Shown: in pieces, positions 1-6,181 of the stretch
Layout of the letters: every line of letters starts with the position of its first letter
Position numbering within the stretch: the first letter of the stretch is position 1
Assembly: GCA_013329135.1 (NCBI GenBank)
Contig: DUKU01000185.1
Coordinates: 1-7,584, forward strand
Length of the DNA stretch: 7,584 bases
From: Thermoplasmata archaeon
GTDB lineage: Archaea; Thermoplasmatota; Thermoplasmata; UBA10834
Reading direction: 5' to 3'
The notes under the pieces: model-generated
What the model was told of the DNA's origin: nothing
The model's input: only the letters and a program-made list of their open reading frames with translations
Databases searched by the model: none
Position numbers and translations under genes: made by a program

Positions 1-35
1 GTATGCCGGATGGAATTTTATTCATGATTAACCCC

Positions 36-56
36 TTTCTTTTGCAAAAAGAAAAG
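36..56. repeat. Imperfect palindrome with A/T runs
   Basis: The core TTTTGCAAAA (40-49) is a perfect 10-base palindrome, flanked by further T/C and A/G runs that extend it imperfectly to 36-56. Read on the minus strand it gives CTTTTCTTTTTG, a T-rich tract that could stop archaeal RNA polymerase. Confidence 0.5.
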
Positions 57-65
57 CCCTACAAA

Positions 66-82
66 CAAGAGCAAAGCTCTTG
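66..82. repeat. Hairpin, 7-bp perfect stem
   Basis: CAAGAGC (66-72) and GCTCTTG (76-82) are exact reverse complements separated by three bases. It sits between two other palindromes. On the minus strand it is followed shortly by a T-rich tract, so it may be part of a terminator or of a transposon end. Confidence 0.6.
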
Positions 83-85
83 CCG

Positions 86-117
86 TACAGCATTTGCAAA
101 CAAATGCTTGTGCTGTA
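86..117. repeat. Two nested alternative inverted repeats
   Basis: AGCATTTG (89-96) pairs perfectly with CAAATGCT (101-108) around a 4-base loop. TACAGCA (86-92) pairs perfectly with TGCTGTA (111-117). The two share bases 89-92, so they are alternative stems. On the minus strand the T-rich tract at 126-117 precedes them. Confidence 0.6.
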
Positions 118-126
118 AAAGAAAAA
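117..126 (-). terminator. T-rich tract downstream of secretion ATPase
   Basis: On the minus strand this reads TTTTTCTTTT and lies about 90 bases past the stop codon of the ATPase gene at 216. Archaeal polymerases commonly terminate on such T tracts with or without a hairpin. The hairpins at 66-117 follow it, and a second T-rich tract lies at 55-46. Assignment is by position and composition only. Confidence 0.4.
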
Positions 127-215
127 CATATGATATGCCCCTAATATCCCGCACCTAAAGGCGTGGGTTTCATGGGCGCATTCAAGACCAACAGCATAGC
201 TCACTGGCGTTCACC

Positions 216-1931
216 TTATAGCTCGTCTTCCCCGAGCTTCTCGCCTGCCATCAGTCTTGCCGTCTTTTCCGGGCTCCTGTGGTACAGCGACGTGTATCTC
301 GAGAGCTCCTTCATGTTGGTTATGTTGTTCTCGTAGAGCCATGAGAGGAATTTCTTTCTTTTCGCTATCTCCCTTATCACGACGTTCATCGGTATGCCCT
401 TTTCTGTCGACACCTTGTTCAGCAGCCACGAGTTCGTCCTGTACTCGTAGCTGTCGTCGGCAGGTATCCATACGAATGACTTTGTAGTCAGGGGAGCTCC
501 GCTGTTTATGTCGATGCTCTCTATCTCGACTATCTCCTTCACCCGCCTTGCCGATTTTCCCTTCTCCCTCGAGTGGACCATGACTATCACCATGTCCAGG
601 CTCTCTATGAGCCCGACGGACAGGTTTATCGGCTTCGTCTGAAGCCTCTTCATCAAGTCCTCGACGCCGCCGGCGTGCATGGTGCTTATGGACGGGTGTC
701 CGGACGCCATGCCCTGGAACATGACGTACGCTTCCTTGCCTCGGATTTCCCCGACTATGAGATAGTCAGGGTTCTGCCTAAAGCTTTCTCTCAGGAGCTC
801 GAACATCGTGACCTCGCCGACTCCGGTGCCGGTGAAGCCGACTCTCGCGACGCCGGGAATCCAGTTCTCGTGCGGGAGGTTGATCTCCCTCGTGTCCTCC
901 ATCGTGACGACCTTCGCGCCAGGTGGGATGAAGAGCGCCATCGCGTTCAGCGTCGCCGTCTTGCCGCTGGCCGTTCCGCCCGCGATGATGGCCGATTCGC
1001 CGTGCTCGACACTGAGCCACAGGTAGGCGACTATCTCGGGCGAGGCGGTGCCGTATTTGATCAGCTCGACCGGTGTGAAAGGCTTCTCCTTGAACCGTCT
1101 GATCGTGAAAGACGCGCCCCTGGTCGTGACCTCCCTGGCATATGTTGCCTGGACCCTGTGCCCCTCCGGGGTCGTTCCGTCCAGGATGGGGTTCGACACT
1201 GAGAGCTGTTTGCCGCACCTCTGTCCCAGGGATATGACGAACGAGTTGAGGTCGTCCTCGTCGTTGAACACGATGCTGGTCTTGATGGATTCGAACTTGC
1301 TGTGGAACAGGAACAGCGGTATGCCGACGCCGTCGCACGAAACGTCTTCGACATGGGGGTCTCGTATGAGTGTGTCGACAGGTCCGTACCCGACGAAGTC
1401 CCTCGAGATGTAGTACTTGATCTTGTCCTCGGAGATGGGCTCGAGCCTTATCCCTCTGGACCTGATGTAGCTGTCGACGCTCTTCTCGAGGTAGGTCTTC
1501 TTGTCCATGACGTCGAGCTTCTCCCACTCGTAATCGAGGGTCATCTCGAAGGTCGACTTGATCTTGTCCAGCAACTCCTGCTCGAACTCGTTGAGCTTCG
1601 GCTCGATCACCGTCATAAGGTAGTCGCTGACGGCGTTGTCGTAAGTGATCCTGATGTAGCTGAATGGCTCGACGACGCTGTAGAACGCCATCTCCTGGAT
1701 GTTCGTGTCGGTGATGGGCGGCACCTCTGTATACGGCGAACCCTTGCCGTTCTTCCACTGGCGACGCCTGGCCTCGGCGCCCTTCGCCTGCTTCTTCTTC
1801 ATGGGTTCGGACCTGAGCTTGCTCAGGGCGTTGATGTACCCGCGCCAGATCTTCGAGCCCAGGGGTTGCTTAGGTCCCCTGATGGGCACGTCGTGCTTGA
1901 TCTGGGTTTCCGCTTCGGCCAGCTTCATCAC
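216..1931 (-). CDS. Archaeal secretion/pilus ATPase (ArlI/GspE/TadA-like)
   Basis: This is a 571-residue hexameric motor ATPase of the type II/IV secretion superfamily, which powers assembly or secretion of pilin-like proteins from the cytoplasmic face of the membrane. Visible motifs are Walker A GGTASGKT (318-325), an Asp box TMEDTRE (343-349), Walker B DYLIVGEIR (389-397) and a His box beginning HPSISTMHAG (412-421). The region 179-270 fits the N-terminal ATPase-associated domain of the family. Residues 1-70 are basic and variable. The start is GTG (1931) or the adjacent ATG (1928); a strong GGAGG lies immediately upstream and overlaps the stop of the preceding gene, so the two genes are probably translationally coupled. 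All catalytic motifs are intact. The ArlJ/TadC-like membrane partner that usually follows is absent from the remaining 215 bases. Family assignment is firm; whether it serves pili, secretion or an archaellum-like machine is inference. Confidence 0.95.
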   Translation of the reverse strand: MMKLAEAETQIKHDVPIRGPKQPLGSKIWRGYINALSKLRSEPMKKKQAKGAEARRRQWKNGKGSPYTEVPPITDTNIQEMAFYSVVEPFSYIRITYDNAVSDYLMTVIEPKLNEFEQELLDKIKSTFEMTLDYEWEKLDVMDKKTYLEKSVDSYIRSRGIRLEPISEDKIKYYISRDFVGYGPVDTLIRDPHVEDVSCDGVGIPLFLFHSKFESIKTSIVFNDEDDLNSFVISLGQRCGKQLSVSNPILDGTTPEGHRVQATYAREVTTRGASFTIRRFKEKPFTPVELIKYGTASPEIVAYLWLSVEHGESAIIAGGTASGKTATLNAMALFIPPGAKVVTMEDTREINLPHENWIPGVARVGFTGTGVGEVTMFELLRESFRQNPDYLIVGEIRGKEAYVMFQGMASGHPSISTMHAGGVEDLMKRLQTKPINLSVGLIESLDMVIVMVHSREKGKSARRVKEIVEIESIDINSGAPLTTKSFVWIPADDSYEYRTNSWLLNKVSTEKGIPMNVVIREIAKRKKFLSWLYENNITNMKELSRYTSLYHRSPEKTARLMAGEKLGEDEL

Positions 1932-1938
1932 CTCCTAC
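1931..1938 (-). promoter_or_regulatory. Ribosome binding site overlapping upstream stop
   Basis: On the minus strand the TAG stop of the pilin-like gene (1937-1935) is embedded in TAGGAGGTGATG. The GGAGG is only two bases from the ATG and abuts the GTG. This is shorter than usual spacing, which suggests coupling by terminating ribosomes rather than free initiation. Confidence 0.5.
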
Positions 1939-2930
1939 AAAGATACCTCGCCTAACGACATCTGGATGGTCGCATGGGTGTGGTCGAACACATGGACGTC
2001 CATGATCTGTATGGTCACGACATAGTAGCTGATGGTCCGTCCATAGTACAAGTACGGGTAAGCGTCGGAGGAAATCGAGTAGTCTGTGGTCAGTGGATTG
2101 CTCGTCCAGGTGAGGCCCGCCAGAGATGAGTTCAGTGCGCGGTTGAAGTACGATTCCCACGCGGTGCCGTGCGGCGTCAGTATGGATATGGTCAGGTCAG
2201 CTCCGGCATCGGCTCGGAATGTCGTTGTGTCCGCGTACAGCATCTCGGCGTTTATGCTCTTGGTCCCGGTGCCGCCCACGGTCTTGTTCGGGCCGTACAG
2301 GGATACCTGCGTGAGTTTCACGACCCTGCTGCCCGATACGTCACTGACGGAGAACTGCGGGCCAGAGATGATGAACTCCCCGTCCGTCTGATTCAGTATC
2401 ACCGCGCCGGCTTCGTATATGAGATACTGCTCGACGTAATATCTATTTGGAGCGTAGAGGTGGACATACCCGCCCGCATGACCGCCAGTGGTCGGGCCCA
2501 GCGTGTAGTCATCGTCATCGTATGAGACGTTCAGGGATGGCATCGCGGCAGAGGTTTCGTGCGTGAACTTGAGTATGCCTGCCGTGGGCTCCGCGAATAT
2601 GGGTATCCCTGAGGCATGGAGGGTTATCGGCGCCACTATGGGGGCAGGCGCCAGTAGGCTGTTGGAGTAATCAGCCACGAGGCCGTCGATGTCCGCCTTG
2701 AACCCAATCATCTGCGTGACCGCGTTGGCCATGTGTGCGCTCTCGTTGTCGCTCATCCACACAGGGACGAACTGATTCGTGAACATCCCCATGAATGTGA
2801 GGAACACGAGGAGCGACATGATAGTGCCTATAGTCGCGGCGACGCCCTCATCGTCCCACTTCGGTGACTTCTTGATCCTTCCAACCGCAGAGTTTCTACA
2901 ATAGCGGACTCGCAAATGTGACAAATCCAT
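1935..2930 (-). CDS. Pilin-like single-pass exported protein
   Basis: I do not recognise a characterised family. With the start at 2930 the product is 331 residues. Residues 1-28 are hydrophilic and basic (GRIKKSPK), then DDEGVAATIG leads into a hydrophobic segment at about 30-56. This resembles archaeal type IV pilin-like N-termini (class III signal, charged residues then G/A and a hydrophobic helix). The rest is rich in Ser, Thr, Tyr and Gly, probably beta-structured and outside the cell, with potential N-glycosylation sequons at N62, N134, N180, N215 and N267. The frame is open further upstream (to 3086), but a TATA box at 2979-2989 lies inside that extension, and the ATG at 2930 sits about 27 bases after the predicted transcription start. 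It is the first gene of an operon with the secretion ATPase, which suggests it is a substrate or structural partner. The pilin-like role is inference; it is much larger than most pilins. Confidence 0.85.
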   Translation of the reverse strand: MDLSHLRVRYCRNSAVGRIKKSPKWDDEGVAATIGTIMSLLVFLTFMGMFTNQFVPVWMSDNESAHMANAVTQMIGFKADIDGLVADYSNSLLAPAPIVAPITLHASGIPIFAEPTAGILKFTHETSAAMPSLNVSYDDDDYTLGPTTGGHAGGYVHLYAPNRYYVEQYLIYEAGAVILNQTDGEFIISGPQFSVSDVSGSRVVKLTQVSLYGPNKTVGGTGTKSINAEMLYADTTTFRADAGADLTISILTPHGTAWESYFNRALNSSLAGLTWTSNPLTTDYSISSDAYPYLYYGRTISYYVVTIQIMDVHVFDHTHATIQMSLGEVSL

Positions 2931-2978
2931 CCTACCACCGAAGGGGGTTTCTGAAGCAACCTTATCAGCGTCTGGTAC

Positions 2979-2989
2979 ATATTTAAAGG
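2979..2989 (-). promoter_or_regulatory. TATA box for pilin/ATPase operon
   Basis: On the minus strand this reads CCTTTAAATAT, close to the archaeal TATA consensus. Transcription would begin near 2957, giving a leader of about 27 bases before the ATG at 2930. Only a weak GGTGG ribosome-binding match is visible in that leader. Confidence 0.65.
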
Positions 2990-3052
2990 TGTCGTCTTTG
3001 CTATCGTCCCGAATACACGTGCCACGGGCCATGCCAGGGGGTGACGCGTTTT

Positions 3053-3102
3053 CATCGTGGGACGAACCGCGACGCGGTGTCGACACGAACCCCGTCCCGA
3101 TG
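3053..3102. repeat. Nested inverted repeats between divergent promoters
   Basis: CATCG plus GGACG (3053-3057, 3060-3064) pair with CGTCC plus CGATG (3093-3097, 3098-3102), leaving a 2-base bulge. Inside are ACCGCG/CGCGGT (3066-3078) and the perfect 10-base palindrome GTGTCGACAC (3077-3086). TCGTCCC at 3004-3010 can also pair with GGGACGA at 3059-3065, competing with the outer stem. The element lies between the minus-strand pilin promoter and the plus-strand tRNA promoter. It could be an operator, a small structured RNA or chance in GC-rich DNA. Confidence 0.35.
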
Positions 3103-3117
3103 GGCTCCGACGACCAA

Positions 3118-3130
3118 GGAAGGTTTAATA
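3118..3130 (+). promoter_or_regulatory. BRE and TATA box for tRNA-Phe
   Basis: A purine-rich GGAAGG is followed by TTTAATA (3124-3130). Its distance places the transcription start near 3152, about 14 bases before the mature tRNA 5' end at 3166, which is a usual arrangement for an archaeal tRNA gene. Confidence 0.65.
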
Positions 3131-3165
3131 CCGAGTTCCGCCTAACTGCCCATTCCCGCCTGACT

Positions 3166-3238
3166 GCCGTGGTAACTCAGTTGGGAGAGTGCAAGACTGA
3201 AGATCTTGAAGTCGCTGGTTCGAGTCCGGCCCACGGCA
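3166..3238 (+). tRNA. tRNA-Phe (anticodon GAA)
   Basis: A complete 73-base cloverleaf is seen. The acceptor stem GCCGTGG/CCACGGC (3166-3172 with 3231-3237) has seven pairs. The D stem is ACTC/GAGT (3175-3178, 3187-3190). The anticodon stem is CAAGA/TCTTG (3192-3196, 3204-3208) with loop CTGAAGA, placing anticodon GAA at 3199-3201. The T stem is GCTGG/CCGGC with loop TTCGAGT. The discriminator base is A (3238), as expected for tRNA-Phe. No intron is present, and CCA is not encoded (ACT follows), consistent with archaeal tRNAs finished by CCA-adding enzyme. No strong T-run terminator follows before the next gene. Confidence 0.97.
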
Positions 3239-3325
3239 CTCGGTTCTTCCACCTCCCAGTCGCTCTGGTTCATGGAATAGCTTCATGTCGGTGCACATGC
3301 TTCGAGTCCCGGAGAGGGATGTAAC
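3239..3325 (+). other. Short spacer, tRNA-Phe to downstream gene
   Basis: This 87-base spacer shows no convincing TATA box and no run of five or more T. Near its end is a purine-rich GGAGAGGG (3311-3318) that serves as ribosome binding site for the ATG at 3326. The downstream gene may therefore be transcribed by read-through from the tRNA promoter. Confidence 0.4.
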
Positions 3326-3775
3326 ATGCCCATCAAGTCTTTCGAACTCGTCTCAATGGATGCGAAGAGGTTCGCGAAGCTGGGAGAGCGTCCTCCGCAG
3401 CTGAGGGTCGACCACAACACCTCGGTCACCAGCATCTCCGCGCTGTCCGAGAAGGATGCGCTGGTCGATTTCACGTTCACGGTCAGCTACGTCGGCGTCG
3501 GGCTGATAAAGATCGAGGGAAAGGTCGTATGGGATGGCGACGCGAAGGCGGTAGCGTCTCAATGGGCCAACAAGAAGGAACTTCCCCCAGAGGTCTTCAA
3601 CCCGATCCTGGGCGCGATATTCGCGAACTGCATGCCCGCGTCCGTAGTCGTCGCCCGCGACCTCGGCCTCCCGCCGCCTCTGCCCCCTCCCCAGATCGCG
3701 ATGAAGAAGGACACCAAGATGCCGAAGGCGAAGGACCAGGCGAAGGATCACAAGTCCTCGATGGAAGTCGCGTGA
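3326..3775 (+). CDS. Conserved archaeal-type protein, possibly SecB-like
   Basis: The product has 149 residues and no signal peptide or membrane segment, so it is probably cytoplasmic. The middle (about 45-70) alternates hydrophobic residues as in beta strands (VDFTFTVSYVGVGLIKIEG). It is followed by a W-x-x-K-K-E-L-P-P-E-V-F segment (79-90), a predicted helix and a proline motif LPPPLPPP (114-121). The last ~25 residues are Lys/Asp-rich and probably disordered. This layout recalls a family of small uncharacterised archaeal proteins, and the strands followed by a long helix are compatible with the SecB chaperone fold (an archaeal SecB-like protein is known in Methanocaldococcus). That link is from memory and is only a suggestion. 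The start is supported by a GGAGAGGG ribosome binding site. It converges on the next gene, with six bases between stop codons. Confidence 0.85.
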   Translation: MPIKSFELVSMDAKRFAKLGERPPQLRVDHNTSVTSISALSEKDALVDFTFTVSYVGVGLIKIEGKVVWDGDAKAVASQWANKKELPPEVFNPILGAIFANCMPASVVVARDLGLPPPLPPPQIAMKKDTKMPKAKDQAKDHKSSMEVA

Positions 3776-3781
3776 AGCGCA

Positions 3782-6160
3782 TCATCTGATGTGGTCCAGC
3801 GAGAAGGACCCGATGTTGAGGCCGGACTTCGTCGCGGAGTATCTTATGAACGCGCGAGACTGGACCTCGGAGATGCCCTTGATGCTGATGAACGTGTTCA
3901 GGTTCTCGATCTTGAACTCGATCATGCCGTCCATGAGGGACCCGAGCATCTGAATCTCCTGCTCGCCGTGGACGCCCTTCTCGATGGTGTACATCGAGAC
4001 CGCCTTGTCCCTCTTCCTCCTGCCCACGACCGGGCTCAGGAACCTGAATGCCGTGTTCGGGTCCAGGTACGCTATGAGTGTCGATATGGATCTGAAGCCC
4101 AGCCTGTAGTACTCGTTCTTCGACTTGAAATCCTTCGCCGCCGTCTCGATGGCCTTCTGGATGGATTCGTAGTCGGTCGGCGCCTCGATGTACTCGGTGT
4201 ACGGGTCCTGTGACTCGTCCCCCATGCTCCTCGAGTAGGTATCTATGTACTTGACCAGCCCGCGCTTCTCGTACTCCTCGTAGCCCGAGATGACGAACAT
4301 CATCTCGTCCCGGATCTCCTTGGGCGACTTCTCCGTGATGACCCAGATGGCGGGCACGCCCTTCTTCAGCCCGTCTGCGATGAACACATTCATGAGGACC
4401 TCCTTGCCTGTGAACGGAGGGCCGTATATGAGCACGTTCGACCCGAACGGGATGCCCCCCAGGAGCAGGTCGTCCAGCCTGGCCGTGCCGGTCTTGACCT
4501 TCTCCTGCTTGAGTTCGAGGAGCCTGTCCTGCTCGCGTTTCTCTATCTCCTCGCCTATGAGCCCCTGCTCCCTGGCCCTGAGCTCCTCCTCCTTCATCGA
4601 GAGGTACTTCTCCTTGTTCCTGATCTCCTCTTCCTTCTGGTTGACCTCGGCCTGAAGCTCCTCGAGCCTCTTCTTGAGTGTGACTTCGTCAGTGGATGCG
4701 AACTCCGACTTCTGCAGGGAGACCCTCTTCAGCTCTTCCTGGAGCAGCCGCTCCCTGTACATCAGGTCGTCCTCGCGTCTGTTCATCTCCTGTTCCTTGT
4801 ATGCGAGCGGCTCCTTCAGCTTGGTCATCTCGTCCTCCCTTATGCGGAGTTCCTCCTTCAGCCGCTCGATCTCCTGCTCGCGTATGCCGACCGATTTCTC
4901 GATGCGCTGGACATGGTCCAGCTTCTTGACGAGGTCCGGGTCCATGCCCTTCTTGCCGCTCTCCGCGACCTTCAGCCTCTCATCCATGTGCTTCAGGTTC
5001 ATGTCTGATTGGGACAGCCGTGCCTGGAGCGCGTAGATCTCGTCCATCAGCTGCTTCTCCTTCGCGGCCGTCGCCTCGAGCTGCTCCATGGACGCGCCCG
5101 TCTCCCTTGGCGGCTGGGTGTAGGATATGAGCCCTTCCTTGAGCGCTTCCTCCTTCGCCCTGAGCTGATGCTCAAGCGCATCGACCTTGGCCTTCTTCTC
5201 TGTCAGCTCCAGCTCCTGTTTCTTCAGCTCCTGTATGTCAGGCGGCATCGCCGAGATGTTCTTCTCCGCCTTGTCCCTCAGACCGGCGAGCATCGTCTCG
5301 AGCTCCATGACCTTGAGCTCGAGGTTCTCCCGGATGGACATCTCCGTCGCCAGCTGGTCCGCGAGGTTCCCGGCCTCTGCCCCGCCACCCTGCTGTTTCT
5401 TGATGAACTTGATGACCGCGATACTGCCTCGTTTCACGTTCTCCAGCTCTTCCTCGAGCTGTTTCCTGTGGACCTTCTGGGCCTCGACCTCAGCCCTCGC
5501 CTTTGCGAGCTCCTCGACGACCGCTCCCGGGTCGAAACCATCGCCCTCGTATCTTTCTAGCAGGTTCCTCAGAGATTCGCGCAGCTCGATCAGTTCGGCA
5601 TCGCGCTCGAGTATCTCCTGAGGATTCTGAAGGGCCGTCTGTTCAGCATGTTTGACTGTGGTCTCCGTGAGCCAGGAGTCCAATCCGTCCTCCGTCCCTG
5701 ACAGCCATTTGGCGAGGACATCGTCGTGGATGTGCTCGGGGCTCACAGCCTCCGCCGTCTGCTTCGTCTCTCCCTCGCGCCCGGAGAGCCAGGATGATAG
5801 TCCGTCGCCCTCTCCTGAGAGCCAATTCGCGAGTCCTTCGTCCCTCGGCTTGGATACGGACTGCGCCCCCTCGATGATCTTCGCCGCCAGTTTGTCCCCT
5901 ATGCCCTTGACGCCCGCCAGCTCGTTCGGGTCAGCCTGCTGCAGGTCCTTCACGGTCCTGTAGCCTGCTTTGTACAGAACATGGGCCTTCGCGTCGCCGA
6001 TCCCCGGGACCGCCATGAGCTCCTCGACGCCATGACTCTCAGTGGGAGATGTCTGCACTGACAACGGCTGCGAGCAGTTTGCGCACACCTGGGAGTCCGG
6101 TGGCGACTCGTGCCCGCATTGCGGACACTTCACATTCTCAGTCGGTTCCTTCTTCGGCAT
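3782..6160 (-). CDS. Zinc ribbon-HhH-coiled coil protein with degenerate KaiC/ArlH-like domain
   Basis: The product has 792 residues. Domains in order: a zinc ribbon with C12/C15 and C26/C29; two helix-hairpin-helix motifs (VPGIG at 51-55, VKGIG at 84-88) that usually bind DNA or proteins; four L-x-x-W-L motifs at 110, 121, 149 and 160 in a linker; charged coiled coil from about 182 to 555, broken near 257, 305, 350 and 405; and a RecA/KaiC-like domain from about 556 to the end, opening with a typical GGIPFGS loop (568-574). Walker A is GPPFTGKE (580-587): Lys is kept but the following Ser/Thr is Glu. The expected Walker B position reads GFRSIST (688-694), with Arg where Asp is normal. Nucleotide hydrolysis is therefore doubtful; ArlH offers a precedent for a KaiC-like protein acting as a regulator. 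The ATG at 6160 has GGAG seven bases upstream and an in-frame stop eight codons upstream. Function unknown; scaffold or regulatory roles are inference. Confidence 0.93.
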   Translation of the reverse strand: MPKKEPTENVKCPQCGHESPPDSQVCANCSQPLSVQTSPTESHGVEELMAVPGIGDAKAHVLYKAGYRTVKDLQQADPNELAGVKGIGDKLAAKIIEGAQSVSKPRDEGLANWLSGEGDGLSSWLSGREGETKQTAEAVSPEHIHDDVLAKWLSGTEDGLDSWLTETTVKHAEQTALQNPQEILERDAELIELRESLRNLLERYEGDGFDPGAVVEELAKARAEVEAQKVHRKQLEEELENVKRGSIAVIKFIKKQQGGGAEAGNLADQLATEMSIRENLELKVMELETMLAGLRDKAEKNISAMPPDIQELKKQELELTEKKAKVDALEHQLRAKEEALKEGLISYTQPPRETGASMEQLEATAAKEKQLMDEIYALQARLSQSDMNLKHMDERLKVAESGKKGMDPDLVKKLDHVQRIEKSVGIREQEIERLKEELRIREDEMTKLKEPLAYKEQEMNRREDDLMYRERLLQEELKRVSLQKSEFASTDEVTLKKRLEELQAEVNQKEEEIRNKEKYLSMKEEELRAREQGLIGEEIEKREQDRLLELKQEKVKTGTARLDDLLLGGIPFGSNVLIYGPPFTGKEVLMNVFIADGLKKGVPAIWVITEKSPKEIRDEMMFVISGYEEYEKRGLVKYIDTYSRSMGDESQDPYTEYIEAPTDYESIQKAIETAAKDFKSKNEYYRLGFRSISTLIAYLDPNTAFRFLSPVVGRRKRDKAVSMYTIEKGVHGEQEIQMLGSLMDGMIEFKIENLNTFISIKGISEVQSRAFIRYSATKSGLNIGSFSLDHIR

Positions 6161-6181
6161 CCTGCCTCTCCTACTGGATGG

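Larger units (their letters stand above)
36..180 (-). mobile_element. Possible IS200/IS605-type end relic
   Basis: An AT-rich, hairpin-dense stretch lies directly after the secretion ATPase gene. On the minus strand, the sequence at 167-148 forms an 8-bp stem (one mismatch, one wobble) with a TTTA loop, preceded by GAAA. This resembles the hairpin typically seen at the 3' end of tnpB genes and their guide (omega) RNAs in IS200/IS605 elements. Further along are perfect inverted repeats at 89-96/101-108 and 66-72/76-82. No tnpA or tnpB reading frame is present, and the space between the hairpin and the ATPase stop is under 50 bases, so an element here would be a deleted remnant or a small non-autonomous derivative. 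The resemblance is from memory of the family. An ordinary terminator region is the alternative. Confidence 0.3.

Noticed and set aside
778..1758. 326-residue minus-strand frame inside the ATPase gene
   Set aside because: It is an alternative frame of the same coding region, His/Arg-rich without motifs.
573..1955. Long plus-strand open frames opposite the secretion ATPase (209 and 217 residues)
   Set aside because: They lie antisense to a gene with all family motifs. Their compositions look like reverse translation of GC-rich coding sequence, without recognisable domains.
2989..3324. 111-residue plus-strand frame
   Set aside because: It runs through the complete tRNA-Phe gene and has no supporting ribosome binding site.
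5009..5560. 183-residue Leu/Arg-rich plus-strand frame
   Set aside because: It is the antisense shadow of a coiled-coil gene, whose Glu/Lys codons read as Leu/Phe/Ser on the other strand.
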